From: Verrucomicrobiales bacterium
GTDB lineage: Bacteria > Verrucomicrobiota > Verrucomicrobiia > Verrucomicrobiales > DEV007
Direction of reading: 5' to 3'
Assembly: GCA_029213025.1 (NCBI GenBank)
Contig: JARGOZ010000070.1
Coordinates: 1 to 35,144, forward strand
Length of the DNA stretch: 35,144 bases
Shown: piece by piece, positions 1-7,623 of the stretch
How the letters are laid out: each line of letters starts with the position of its first letter
Numbering within the stretch: position 1 is the first letter of the stretch
Notes under the pieces: model-generated
The model's database searches: none
What the model saw: only the letters and a program-made list of their open reading frames with translations
What the model was told of the DNA's origin: nothing
Made by a program: the position numbers and the translations under genes

Positions 1-3
1 AAA

Positions 4-16
4 CCATGTTTCATGG
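4..16. repeat. Small inverted repeat upstream of the first gene
   Basis: CCATG, a 3-nt loop TTT, then CATGG forms a perfect 5-bp inverted repeat 38 bases before the first start codon. It could be a small operator or the tail of an upstream hairpin, but it is short enough to be chance and the window edge hides its context. Confidence 0.2.
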
Positions 17-53
17 CGAACTATCTAAAAATAAAACTAAACGTTAAAAATCG

Positions 54-965
54 ATGTTGAAAAGATCTCTTTTCCGCGTCGGTCTGGCAGCGGTAACCAC
101 CCTGGCCCTTGTTGGCTGCGGCGGTGCTCCGTCCACGACTGACAAGGATGAAACAAAAACATTTGTTCTCACGGCGATTCCCGATGAGAAAATCACCGAC
201 CAGAAGGTCAAATTCGATAAGCTGGCTTCTTATCTCACCGAACAACTCGGTGTGGAGACGGAGTTCGTTTTCTCGAAAGATTACGCAGATTCCGTAACCA
301 AATTCAAAAACGGGGAAGTTCATCTCGTATGGTTCGGCGGTTTATCCGGAGTTCAGGCCCGTTTGGCGGTTCCCGGATCCGAAGCCATCGCTCAGGGGAA
401 AGCTGATCCGACATACAAGTCGTATTTCATCGCGCACAAGGATGCCGGACTGACTGCCTCTGAAGAGTTTCCTGTGGCGATCAAGGACAAGACCTTCACA
501 TTTGGTTCCCCGGGTTCCACATCCGGACGTCTCATGCCGACGTTTTTCATTATGGAAAACAACGGTGGGTTGTCTCCTGACGAATGGTTTACTACCAAGC
601 CTTCCTACCAGATGAGTGGTGGACACGTCGCGACGGCTAACGCTGTGGCAGACGGAACATATGAAGTCGGTGCGTTGAACTACAAGACCTATGATTCGCT
701 GGTTGAGTCAGACGAAAAGATCAAAAACAACACCGTGAAAATTTGGACTACGCCTTTCTACGCGGACTATAATTTCACCATTCATCCGGATGCAAAAGCT
801 GCCTTCGGGGATGATTTTTTCCAGAAAGTGCAAGCCGCTCTGATTGCTGCTCCGGAGGGATCGGATGCTTTGAAAGCGATCAACCGGGATTCGATTATTG
901 CGGCGAAAAATGCTGATTTCGAAGGAATCAAGCAGACTGCAGTAAAAATGGGTCTCATTGAATAA
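54..965 (+). CDS. PhnD-type ABC transporter substrate-binding lipoprotein
   Basis: This 303-residue protein is the extracytoplasmic binding component of an ABC importer. The N-terminus is a lipoprotein signal: basic MLKRS, a hydrophobic stretch, then the lipobox LVGC with the cysteine at about residue 22, followed by a Ser/Thr-rich linker. The mature part carries hallmarks of the phosphate/phosphite/phosphonate-binding (PhnD) superfamily: a 'KFDKLASYLTEQLGVETEF' type start, 'VHLVWFGGLSGVQA' and 'FTFGSPGSTSGRLMPTFF'. From memory the exact wording (IPDEKI, WFGGLSGVQARLAVPG, KSYFIAHKD) fits the subgroup annotated as putative selenate-binding proteins better than classical PhnD, so the anion is uncertain (oxyanion, phosphonate or selenate). 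The ATPase gene follows within 25 bases. No strong Shine-Dalgarno precedes the ATG. Confidence 0.85.
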   Translation: MLKRSLFRVGLAAVTTLALVGCGGAPSTTDKDETKTFVLTAIPDEKITDQKVKFDKLASYLTEQLGVETEFVFSKDYADSVTKFKNGEVHLVWFGGLSGVQARLAVPGSEAIAQGKADPTYKSYFIAHKDAGLTASEEFPVAIKDKTFTFGSPGSTSGRLMPTFFIMENNGGLSPDEWFTTKPSYQMSGGHVATANAVADGTYEVGALNYKTYDSLVESDEKIKNNTVKIWTTPFYADYNFTIHPDAKAAFGDDFFQKVQAALIAAPEGSDALKAINRDSIIAAKNADFEGIKQTAVKMGLIE

Positions 966-988
966 GCGCAATGGGGGAAGATCGCGAC

Positions 989-1771
989 ATGGCGGAAATA
1001 GAGTCGGTGTTTCGGCTTGAAAATGCGACATGTCGCTACGGCGATTTACGGGCGGTTGACAATGTGACTTTGAAAATAAGTCAGGGCGAACAAGTCGCTT
1101 TCATCGGCCCGAGCGGTAGTGGTAAAACCACGCTGCTCAGACTTTTAAATACGATGCGCGCTCCTGATGAGGGGCGCGTTTTCGTTGCCGGAACCGAAGT
1201 GGTGAACTGCACCGCATCCCAGTTGAGGAAGCTGCGGTCACGGATTGCTACGATTCCGCAAAATCTCGGTTTGGTACCAAACCTGACGGTAATTCAAAAT
1301 GTCGTTCTCGGAAAAGGCGGAGCAAGGGGAACTGTGGGATCGATCAGAGATATGCTTCTGCCGATGAAACAGGACAGTCTCTCGATTCACGAGATTCTGG
1401 AGCGGGTTGGTATTGAAGAAAAGTTGTACGCCCGCACATCTGAGCTTTCCGGTGGGCAGCAACAGCGCGTCGCTATCGCCCGTGCTTTGTTTCAGAATCC
1501 GTCCGTTTTAATCGCGGATGAACCCGTATCGAGCGTCGATCCGGCAAGAGCCCGGGACACCGTCAAGCTTCTCGAAGAGCTGTCCGGCGAGCGGGGATTT
1601 ACCTTGTGCATCAGTCTGCACCACATCGAGTTGGCCCGCGAATTTTTCCCCCGCCTCGTCGGGATGAGATCGGGCAAAGTGGTCCTGGATGGACCGCCCG
1701 ATGATCTGAAAGACAGCGATTTGGATACTCTCTACAAGTTGACGCAAAAAGAGATGATGCTGGATGCCTAG
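989..1771 (+). CDS. ABC transporter ATP-binding protein, PhnC-like
   Basis: This is the ATPase subunit of the same importer as the preceding lipoprotein. It has Walker A GPSGSGKTT, the signature LSGGQQQR, Walker B VLIADEP followed by the D-loop SSVDPA, and the H-loop histidine in 'ISLHHIE'. The length (260 residues) is normal for PhnC-type ATPases. I chose the ATG at 989 because a GGGGGAAG purine run lies 8 nt upstream. An in-frame ATG at 971 would add six residues but has no ribosome site. A permease would be expected next, but the following gene is convergent. The stop codon shares the bases CTAG with the stop of sufD, so the two genes overlap tail to tail by 4 nt with no room for a terminator. 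Confidence 0.9.
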   Translation: MAEIESVFRLENATCRYGDLRAVDNVTLKISQGEQVAFIGPSGSGKTTLLRLLNTMRAPDEGRVFVAGTEVVNCTASQLRKLRSRIATIPQNLGLVPNLTVIQNVVLGKGGARGTVGSIRDMLLPMKQDSLSIHEILERVGIEEKLYARTSELSGGQQQRVAIARALFQNPSVLIADEPVSSVDPARARDTVKLLEELSGERGFTLCISLHHIELAREFFPRLVGMRSGKVVLDGPPDDLKDSDLDTLYKLTQKEMMLDA

Positions 1772-3072
1772 GAAATCGTATCGAACTTTTTCTCGATCAT
1801 TCCTGAAAGCCATTCCTGAAGTTCCGGATTTCCCACATTGGAGAACGCCTCAAGGAGGAAACCGCAACTGATAATTCGTCTCGCTTCTTCGGCGGGAATG
1901 CCGCGACTTTGCAGGTAGAAAATTTCGTCTTTGCTGATCTGGCCGGATGTCGCTCCATGTGAGCACCGAACCTGGTCGGCATCGATTTCCAGACCGGGCA
2001 TCGCGTTAATTTCCGCGTCTTCACTTCCAATCAGGTTACGGCAGCTTTGATAGGAGTCGGTGTGGTGAGCTCCTTCCAGAACCTGGATGAGACCGCCGAA
2101 GATGACGCGACTTTTCTCATACAGCGCATTTTTAATCAAAAGGTCACTGGTTGTGTGTTCCGCGTCGTGAATCTGCAGCGTGCGCTGGTCAAATTCCTGT
2201 AGCCCGGTGGCGAGGTTGGCTCCGTAAAGATGGGTGTCAGCCCCTTCGTCGATCATCCTGTTGATCGACTCATTTCTCACCCACGCACCGCCCAGATTGA
2301 GAACGATAGATTGAACCCGGGCATCTTTACCGGAGTGCGAGGAACTCAGGTGGACTTGCTTCGAGGATTCGTTGAGATTTTGCACCAGAACGTGCTGAAT
2401 CTTACCACCCTTTTCCGCGTGCAGATCGCAAACTCCGATCGAAAGACCCGGTTCTTTTGGATCGGCTGACTTGAACTGCTCGATGACGGATACTTCGGAA
2501 TTGTCCTCTGAGATTACCAAAGTTCTCGGGAACACCGGGGCGGAATCCCCGCTGATATAGTGTTGCACAACAATCGGGCCCTCAATCTTTATACCTTTTG
2601 GAGTATAGACAAAAATGCCGTAATTGGTGGCGGCTCCGTTTAGTGCGGCGAATTTCTCGTCGCCGAGACGCTGGGCATCGATGTCAAAATAGGCTTCCAG
2701 CCGGTCGCCGGCATCAGCGACAGCGTTGTTGATCGGGGCGCAAATGGCACCATTCGGAATGCCGGAAACATCGGATTCCTGAAGTTGGCCGTTTATATAG
2801 ATAAACCGCGCCGCCGCATTTTCGAAAGGCTTTTCATCGATCGAACAGGGTACGGTTGTCGACTTAACAGGGTACAGTTTTTCGAAGCGGGATTTTTTGA
2901 GGTCCGCATAGCGCCAGTCTTCGTCGCTTCGCGACACCAAAGGCAGGCTGAGGAACCGCTGCCACGAGTCCTGTTGAAATTTCAAATACCATTCCGGCAT
3001 TTCCAGATTCGTATCCTGCACCGGAGGTTTATCCATCCAGGTTGTTCCGTCGATTTGAGTCGTCGCTGACAT
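1768..3072 (-). CDS. sufD: Fe-S cluster assembly protein SufD
   Basis: SufD pairs with SufB and SufC in the SufBC2D scaffold that builds iron-sulfur clusters. The 434-residue protein has the SufB/SufD beta-helix core and the C-terminal signature 'VRCSHGATSGQISKDEIFYL', which holds the conserved histidine next to SHGAT, then 'LQSRGIPAEEARR'. The N-terminal helical region 'LPLVSRSDEDWRYADLKK' is typical. It is the last gene of the operon, 11 nt after the Uma2 gene. Oddity: residues 65-76 (LYPVKSTTVPC) are encoded by two copies of the dispersed 22-bp repeat of this window, in the variable linker between the N-terminal helices and the beta-helix. Confidence 0.95.
   Translation of the reverse strand: MSATTQIDGTTWMDKPPVQDTNLEMPEWYLKFQQDSWQRFLSLPLVSRSDEDWRYADLKKSRFEKLYPVKSTTVPCSIDEKPFENAAARFIYINGQLQESDVSGIPNGAICAPINNAVADAGDRLEAYFDIDAQRLGDEKFAALNGAATNYGIFVYTPKGIKIEGPIVVQHYISGDSAPVFPRTLVISEDNSEVSVIEQFKSADPKEPGLSIGVCDLHAEKGGKIQHVLVQNLNESSKQVHLSSSHSGKDARVQSIVLNLGGAWVRNESINRMIDEGADTHLYGANLATGLQEFDQRTLQIHDAEHTTSDLLIKNALYEKSRVIFGGLIQVLEGAHHTDSYQSCRNLIGSEDAEINAMPGLEIDADQVRCSHGATSGQISKDEIFYLQSRGIPAEEARRIISCGFLLEAFSNVGNPELQEWLSGMIEKKFDTIS
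2845..2878 (+). repeat. 22-bp tandem repeat array inside sufD (2 copies)
   Basis: Two cores, ACAGGGTACGGT at 2845-2856 and ACAGGGTACAGT at 2867-2878, start exactly 22 bp apart. They are the same element found between genes at 6522, 15525, 23083 and 30454. Here they lie within coding sequence, antisense to sufD. Since 22 is not a multiple of three, the two copies are read in different frames, giving YPV and VPC. Confidence 0.85.
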
Positions 3073-3083
3073 AGTAAAAAAAA

Positions 3084-3662
3084 TTATTCGTTGTCGGAAA
3101 ATGTAACGTTGCGATAGATTTCGCTCAGAGGGATCTCGCAGCCGACACTGTCGAGACGCAGCATTTCGTCGGGCTTTCTATAGGAATGGTAGATCCAGTC
3201 GGTGCCGTTTTTCCGGAAGATTTCGACTACCGTTTCGTCCTGGGAAACCAATACATATTCGAGCAGGCTCTCGAGAGTCTGGTAGTAGAGAAACTTTTTG
3301 CCCCGGTCGTAGGACTCGGTGCTGTCCGAGAGGATTTCGACGACAAACTGAGGGTTTGAGTAGGTGTCCTCTCTGTCGTCGTAGAATTCAAAATCTCCGC
3401 AGAGGCCGGAGAGATCCGGATAAACAAAAGATTCCGCCTGATCAATCCAGACCTTCATGTCCGAGCCAAGTACATCGCAGGGTCGGTTTTTGAACAGGTT
3501 TCGAATTTCACCGATGAGGTTACTTTGGATCCGGTTGTGATTCAGCTTTGCGCCTGACATGGCGAAGATTTCACCAGCGATATATTCGCTTTTGAAATCC
3601 GCGCTTCTCTCCTGCTCAAGGTATTGCTCAGGAGTCGGGGTATGCTTCGGCAAAGCACTCAT
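3084..3662 (-). CDS. Uma2 family (DUF820) PD-(D/E)xK nuclease-like protein
   Basis: This 192-residue protein matches the Uma2 restriction-endonuclease-fold family. It has the N-terminal 'TPEQYLEQERSADFKSEYIA' region with a following GEI, then 'HNRIQSNLIGEI', then the catalytic triad pattern: Asp83 in YPDLSG, Glu109 in VVEILSDS, and Lys122/123 in DRGKKF. All presumed metal and catalytic residues are present, so it may be active. Biological roles of Uma2 proteins are largely unknown. The family is strongly expanded in cyanobacteria, planctomycetes and relatives. It lies between sufB (23 nt upstream) and sufD (11 nt downstream) on the same strand, so it is almost certainly co-transcribed with the suf genes. 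A functional link to Fe-S assembly is not established and the insertion could be incidental. Confidence 0.88.
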   Translation of the reverse strand: MSALPKHTPTPEQYLEQERSADFKSEYIAGEIFAMSGAKLNHNRIQSNLIGEIRNLFKNRPCDVLGSDMKVWIDQAESFVYPDLSGLCGDFEFYDDREDTYSNPQFVVEILSDSTESYDRGKKFLYYQTLESLLEYVLVSQDETVVEIFRKNGTDWIYHSYRKPDEMLRLDSVGCEIPLSEIYRNVTFSDNE

Positions 3663-3685
3663 TTCTGCAGTTCTCCGAATTTGTC

Positions 3686-5098
3686 TTACCCGACGCTGCC
3701 TTCCATCTCCAGATCGATCAAGCGCTTCAACTCGACGCTGTATTCCATCGGAAATTCGCGAACCAGATCGTTTACAAATCCATTTACACTGAGGCTCATC
3801 GCTTCAGCTTCGGAGAGTCCGCGCTGCTGCATGTAGAAGATCTGATCTTCGCTCACCTGGCTGACGCTGGCTTCATGCTGGGTTGCATGTTGATTACCGC
3901 GCACAGAGATGGCCGGGTAGGTATCGGTCCGGCTGTTTGAGTTAATCAGAAGGGCGTCACATTCGGTGTTGTTTTTGCAGCCTTTGAGATGCTTGGGAAT
4001 ATGGACAAGTCCCCGGTAGGTAGAGCGGCCCTGGCCTACAGAAATCGATTTGGACACTACATTTGATGTCGTTTCATCAGCAGCGTGAACCATCTTCGCC
4101 CCGGTATCCTGATGCTGACCATCGTTCGCAAGCGCGATGGAGATTACTTCGCCGCGAGCTTTGCGGCCTTTCATAATCACGCCGGGATATTTCATAGTCA
4201 GACGCGATCCGATATTGCAGTCGATCCAGCGGATCTCGGCATTTTCGTGAGCGATACCTCTTTTCGTGACGAGGTTGAACACGTTGTTGGACCAGTTTTG
4301 CACTGTGATGTACTGAATCTTCGCGTTGTCCATCGCTACCAACTCAACCACGGCACTGTGCAGAGTTGCGGTCTCAAACTTAGGAGCGGTGCAGCCTTCC
4401 ATATAGGTGACTTCCGCGCCTTCGTCGACGATAATGAGAGTCCGTTCAAACTGCCCGAAGTTTTCCGCATTGATCCGGAAATATGCCTGCAGAGGGTGGG
4501 TAACTTTTACCCCGGGAGGAACATAGATAAAGCTGCCGCCTGAAAAGACGGCACTGTTCAATGCCGAATATTTATTATCACCTGTAGGGATGACTTTACC
4601 GAACCATTTCCGGAACAACTCGGGGTGTTCCCGGAGTCCTTCTGTCGAGTTCACGAAAATAACACCGTCTTTTTCCAACTCCACTTTGATGTTGGAATAG
4701 GCCGCTTCGCTGTCGAACTGTGCTTCCACACCGGCGAGAAACTTCCGTTCTTTTTCCGGAATGCCGAGACGCTCAAAAGTTTGTTTTACGTCGTCGGGAA
4801 CCTCGTCCCAGCTGCGGGTCGGTTTTTGTCCTTTGGAGAGGTAATACCGGATATTTTCGAACTTGATGTTATCGAGATCCTTACTCGCCCAGTGGGTCGG
4901 ATTCGGTTTGCTTTCGAAAGTTTTGAGGGCCTTTTTCCGGAATTCACGGATCCAGTCAGCCTCACCTTTCACGTTGGAAATGTAGTCAATCGTCTCTTCG
5001 GACAGACCGACGCCCGCATCGTGTGCGTACTCCTCGGGGTAGGAAAAATCTCCTTCTGAGTCGATAGTGACTGCTTCGAGTGTTGCTGCTTCTGACAT
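3686..5098 (-). CDS. sufB: Fe-S cluster assembly protein SufB
   Basis: SufB is the scaffold subunit that receives sulfur and iron in the SufBC2D complex. The 470-residue protein has the family's usual length and landmarks: the N-terminal '[19 protein letters not shown]', then '[17 protein letters not shown]', '[14 protein letters not shown]', and the C-terminal '[13 protein letters not shown]' with the conserved cysteine, followed by '[20 protein letters not shown]'. It is preceded by sufC (38 nt gap). No cysteine desulfurase (SufS) or SufU/SufE gene is in the window, so sulfur delivery is encoded elsewhere. Confidence 0.97.
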   Translation of the reverse strand: MSEAATLEAVTIDSEGDFSYPEEYAHDAGVGLSEETIDYISNVKGEADWIREFRKKALKTFESKPNPTHWASKDLDNIKFENIRYYLSKGQKPTRSWDEVPDDVKQTFERLGIPEKERKFLAGVEAQFDSEAAYSNIKVELEKDGVIFVNSTEGLREHPELFRKWFGKVIPTGDNKYSALNSAVFSGGSFIYVPPGVKVTHPLQAYFRINAENFGQFERTLIIVDEGAEVTYMEGCTAPKFETATLHSAVVELVAMDNAKIQYITVQNWSNNVFNLVTKRGIAHENAEIRWIDCNIGSRLTMKYPGVIMKGRKARGEVISIALANDGQHQDTGAKMVHAADETTSNVVSKSISVGQGRSTYRGLVHIPKHLKGCKNNTECDALLINSNSRTDTYPAISVRGNQHATQHEASVSQVSEDQIFYMQQRGLSEAEAMSLSVNGFVNDLVREFPMEYSVELKRLIDLEMEGSVG

Positions 5099-5136
5099 TG
5101 GTGTTGTTGTGTTGAAAAATATAAATCTCTGTGGGA

Positions 5137-5898
5137 TCAGGCACTGGCGAGAACTTCGTCTTTCACCCAGTCGTAGCCTTCCGCTTCCAGTTTCAAAGCG
5201 AGGTCTTTGTCGCCGGTCTTCACAATGCGACCGTCGAATAAAACATGGACCACGTCTGGAACGATGTAGTCGAGAAGTCTCTGATAATGGGTGATGACGA
5301 GAAATCCGCGTTCGGGGGAGCGCATCGCGTTGACGCCTTTGGCGACAACTTTCAGCGCATCGATGTCGAGGCCGGAATCCGTTTCATCGAGAACGGCATA
5401 CCGCGGGTCGAGCATCATCATTTGCAGGATCTCGTTTCGCTTCTTTTCCCCTCCTGAAAAACCTTCGTTAACAGACCGGCCGGTAAATTTACGATCCATA
5501 CCGAGCTCGTCCATTTTGGCGTACATTTCTTTATAAAAGGCCACCGCATCAATTTCCTCCCCTTTGGGCAGGCGGGCCTGGCGGGCGGCACGAAGAAAAT
5601 TGGCATTACTCACTCCGGGAATTTCGAGAGGATACTGAAAGGCAAGGAAAAACCCGGCCCGGGAACGGTCGTCCACATCCATTTCGAGAAGGTCGTCGCC
5701 GTCCATGGTGACGCTTCCGCCAGTGACTTCGTAGTCCTCATGGCCGGCCAGAATTTTGGCGAGGGTCGATTTGCCGGAGCCGTTGGGTCCCATGATAGCA
5801 TGGACCTCTCCTTTGGGGACAGTTAGGCTGAGCCCCTTAATGATTTCGTGCCCCTCTACAGTGGCCTTCAGGTCGTCAATTTTGAGTGATTCGCTCAT
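5137..5898 (-). CDS. sufC: Fe-S cluster assembly ATPase SufC
   Basis: SufC is the ABC-type ATPase that drives conformational change in SufBC2D. It has Walker [10 protein letters not shown] at residues 37-45, the SufC-specific signature '[16 protein letters not shown]' at about 144-159, and Walker B with D-loop '[16 protein letters not shown]' at about 168-182. The length (253 residues) is typical. It is the first suf gene, 16 nt after the Fur-family regulator and 38 nt before sufB, which indicates one transcript. Confidence 0.97.
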   Translation of the reverse strand: MSESLKIDDLKATVEGHEIIKGLSLTVPKGEVHAIMGPNGSGKSTLAKILAGHEDYEVTGGSVTMDGDDLLEMDVDDRSRAGFFLAFQYPLEIPGVSNANFLRAARQARLPKGEEIDAVAFYKEMYAKMDELGMDRKFTGRSVNEGFSGGEKKRNEILQMMMLDPRYAVLDETDSGLDIDALKVVAKGVNAMRSPERGFLVITHYQRLLDYIVPDVVHVLFDGRIVKTGDKDLALKLEAEGYDWVKDEVLASA

Positions 5899-5914
5899 TG
5901 GTTGGTAAAAATTT

Positions 5915-6355
5915 CTAGTTCTTTTCGGTGGATGCTTCGCATTTCGGACAAATGCCTTTCATCGTCACGTCGATTTGCATGAGTTGGGTGCCATCCGGCA
6001 ACGCCCAGGGGGCTTCCGCGCTGGATTTCGGATCCAGTTCGATATCGGCAACATTTTCACACTTCGTGCAGTAAAAATGCGCATGGGGTGTCAAATTTGG
6101 ACAATAGCGCGAAGCTTCCCGGTCCAGATTCACCTGTTTGATGGCTCCTACGTGAGTCAAGGTTTCCAGGCAGTTGTAAACGGTCGCCAGCGAAATCGAA
6201 GGCATCTTTTCTTTCGCCCGGTCGTAAACTTCCGAAGCGGTGGGGTGGTCGCGTTTCTCATCGAGGAGTACCTCGTACACGACCTTGCGTTGCTTTGTGA
6301 GCCTCAGCCCGCCAAGCGCTTCACTGGACAGTGTGTATTTCGGTGTTTCTGCCAT
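5915..6355 (-). CDS. Fur/PerR family transcriptional regulator
   Basis: This 146-residue protein has the Fur-family layout. A winged helix-turn-helix spans about residues 20-70 ([14 protein letters not shown], then [12 protein letters not shown]). The metal-binding dimerisation domain has [10 protein letters not shown] (H91, H93, C96, C99) and a second zinc pair CPKC (C136, C139). Two CxxC pairs indicate a structural zinc, as in PerR. By position H37, H91, H93 and D104 match the PerR regulatory-site ligands, but the residue aligned with PerR Asp85 is Cys85 (SRYCPN). It heads the suf operon and a PerR-like palindrome lies upstream, so it probably represses itself and suf in response to iron, peroxide or Fe-S status. 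It could equally be called Fur; I avoid a symbol. Confidence 0.9.
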   Translation of the reverse strand: MAETPKYTLSSEALGGLRLTKQRKVVYEVLLDEKRDHPTASEVYDRAKEKMPSISLATVYNCLETLTHVGAIKQVNLDREASRYCPNLTPHAHFYCTKCENVADIELDPKSSAEAPWALPDGTQLMQIDVTMKGICPKCEASTEKN

Positions 6356-6404
6356 TGCTTCGTATTAATGGATACGACACCGATAAGCGAAAAGTTATTT
6401 AGAT

Positions 6405-6419
6405 CAAGAATAATTCTAA
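6405..6419. promoter_or_regulatory. Putative PerR/Fur operator
   Basis: On the minus strand the site reads TTAGAATTATTCTTG. This is a 7-1-7 arrangement with a perfect AGAAT-A-ATTCT inverted core, very close to the PerR-box consensus (TTATAAT-N-ATTATAA). It lies 50-64 bases upstream of the fur-family start codon, the right place for autoregulation of the fur-sufCB-uma2-sufD transcript. Binding is inferred from sequence only. Confidence 0.5.
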
Positions 6420-6521
6420 AAAAGGATTCCTCCGCTGCGGAGTCGGAAGGTGTGTCGAAAAAGGCGAGGAGCAATCAAAAAATCAATCTTTCTTCCCGGA
6501 ATCGGCGGTGTCATGGACCTG

Positions 6522-6577
6522 ACAGGGTACAATCCCGAATTCAACAGGGTACAATACCAGACGTAACAGGGTACAAT
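6522..6577 (+). repeat. 22-bp tandem repeat array (3 copies)
   Basis: Three identical 12-nt cores ACAGGGTACAAT start at 6522, 6544 and 6566, exactly 22 bp apart. They are separated by 10-nt spacers (CCCGAATTCA, ACCAGACGTA) that share only a weak GA/TCA tendency. This is the longest array of the family in the window. It lies about 90 bases upstream of the secretin-like gene. Confidence 0.9.
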
Positions 6578-6633
6578 CGCCTTGCAAGGTTTTCGTCGGC
6601 GACCGGTTGTAAATGAACAAGTTGATTCGAACA

Positions 6634-6663
6634 TTGACCTCGTTGCGGCCGCTTTTCTAGAAT
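6634..6663 (+). promoter_or_regulatory. Possible sigma70-type promoter for the secretin-like gene
   Basis: TTGACC (6634-6639) and TAGAAT (6658-6663) are spaced 18 bp apart. Transcription would begin at about 6670, which is the A of the ATG, so the mRNA would be nearly leaderless. This agrees with the absence of a Shine-Dalgarno sequence before that start. Pattern match only. Confidence 0.35.
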
Positions 6664-6669
6664 GATGAT

Positions 6670-7518
6670 ATGCAAACCGGATTCTCTGCTGTCGTTATCG
6701 CATTCATGTTGATTTGTGGCAGTGGTTATTCCCGGTCCGCCGATCTATGGACTCATCAATACGTTGTGCCGCCGACGTTTCTGGCGATCACATCGCAAGA
6801 CGGATTGTCCCGCGACCGGCGCTCCGCTAAAGAAATTCTTTCCGCGGCGGGAGTGGAGTTTGGCGAAGGTGCGACTGCGATTTACAACCCGGCAACTTCG
6901 ATGTTGATCGTGAGAAACACGAAGCAACAAATGCAATTGATCGAGACCTTCATCGATCTGCTGCTCGACGGTGGAGTAGAATCTCAAATCTATTTGCAGA
7001 TCCGCGAGATCACATTTCCCCGGCGACAATTTGCGCGGTTGCAATTGGAGCCTGAAGTGGCCTTCGCTTTCAAACCGTCAATTCCTGTAGATGGAAAAGT
7101 TCCCGACCGGGGTGTATTTCGTCAGGCATTGAGACCGTCGCACAGGCAGATAATGCTCAGTCATCTGGAAAAGATCGAAGCCATAACAATCCATCAGCGG
7201 CTCACTCTCATGCTGCGCACCAACGTTCCCGGAACTTTGAATGCAGGCAAACGCATCTACGGTCTGTCGGCAGCCATCGGCACTAACGGCGCTCTTCTGG
7301 ATCTTTGCCTCTATCTGCCGAACGAGGGCGAAACTCTGCTCAAAGATCCCAACCAACTGAAGCCCGATATCAGCGTCACGATCTGGGACGGATACACCGC
7401 GATCATCGAAAAGCGATCAACAGAAGCCATCACCTGGGTGCTCGTCACGGCTCAACTATGTGATCCCGCCGGGATGCCGATTAATCCGAATGGCGGGCTG
7501 CGAGGCGCGGAGGAGTAA
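6670..7518 (+). CDS. Exported protein with secretin N1-like domain
   Basis: This 282-residue protein begins with a signal peptide (hydrophobic residues about 4-18, cleavage likely near SRSA-DLW). Residues about 50-105 (AKEILSAAGVEF, AIYNPATSMLIVRNT, MQLIETFIDLL) match the small ring-forming N1 domain seen at the N-terminus of secretins and in many Verrucomicrobia envelope proteins. It is followed by 'SQIYLQIREI', the usual strand after an N1 domain. The rest (residues about 110-282) lacks the long secretin beta-barrel, so this is not a full type II secretion or pilus channel. A scaffold or adaptor in the periplasm or outer membrane is plausible. It ends in a strong hairpin right after the stop codon. 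Confidence 0.7.
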   Translation: MQTGFSAVVIAFMLICGSGYSRSADLWTHQYVVPPTFLAITSQDGLSRDRRSAKEILSAAGVEFGEGATAIYNPATSMLIVRNTKQQMQLIETFIDLLLDGGVESQIYLQIREITFPRRQFARLQLEPEVAFAFKPSIPVDGKVPDRGVFRQALRPSHRQIMLSHLEKIEAITIHQRLTLMLRTNVPGTLNAGKRIYGLSAAIGTNGALLDLCLYLPNEGETLLKDPNQLKPDISVTIWDGYTAIIEKRSTEAITWVLVTAQLCDPAGMPINPNGGLRGAEE

Positions 7519-7550
7519 CCGGCTCCCGCAGCCGTATTCTGCGAAGCCGG
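7519..7550 (+). terminator. Strong stem-loop just after the secretin-like gene
   Basis: CCGGCT pairs with AGCCGG and, inside it, CGCAG pairs with CTGCG around a 7-nt loop. This gives an 11-bp interrupted stem starting at the base after the TAA stop. No T-run follows, so it may act as a weak or factor-assisted terminator or protect the mRNA 3' end. Confidence 0.5.
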
Positions 7551-7623
7551 CAATCGGACCGAAACTCAAAACCGGAGACTTTTTGATCGACGATCCAAAC
7601 CGGATTCCGGATAGTGGCTAATC

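Larger units (their letters stand above)
6356..6669. other. Intergenic region between divergent fur-suf and secretin-like genes
   Basis: These 314 bases hold no convincing gene. From left to right they contain the fur leader, a PerR-like palindrome (6405-6419), a short inverted repeat CTCCGC-T-GCGGAG near 6428-6440, three copies of the 22-bp repeat (6522-6577), and a sigma70-like -35/-10 pair in front of the 6670 gene. Short reading frames here are disrupted by or built from the repeat array. Confidence 0.6.

Noticed and set aside
6522..6577. CRISPR array
   Set aside because: Repeats of 12 nt with 10-nt spacers, at most three units, partly similar spacers and no cas genes do not fit CRISPR.
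6416..6634. Short open frames over the fur/secretin-like gap
   Set aside because: They run through the repeat array and have no ribosome site or recognisable domain. They look like chance frames.
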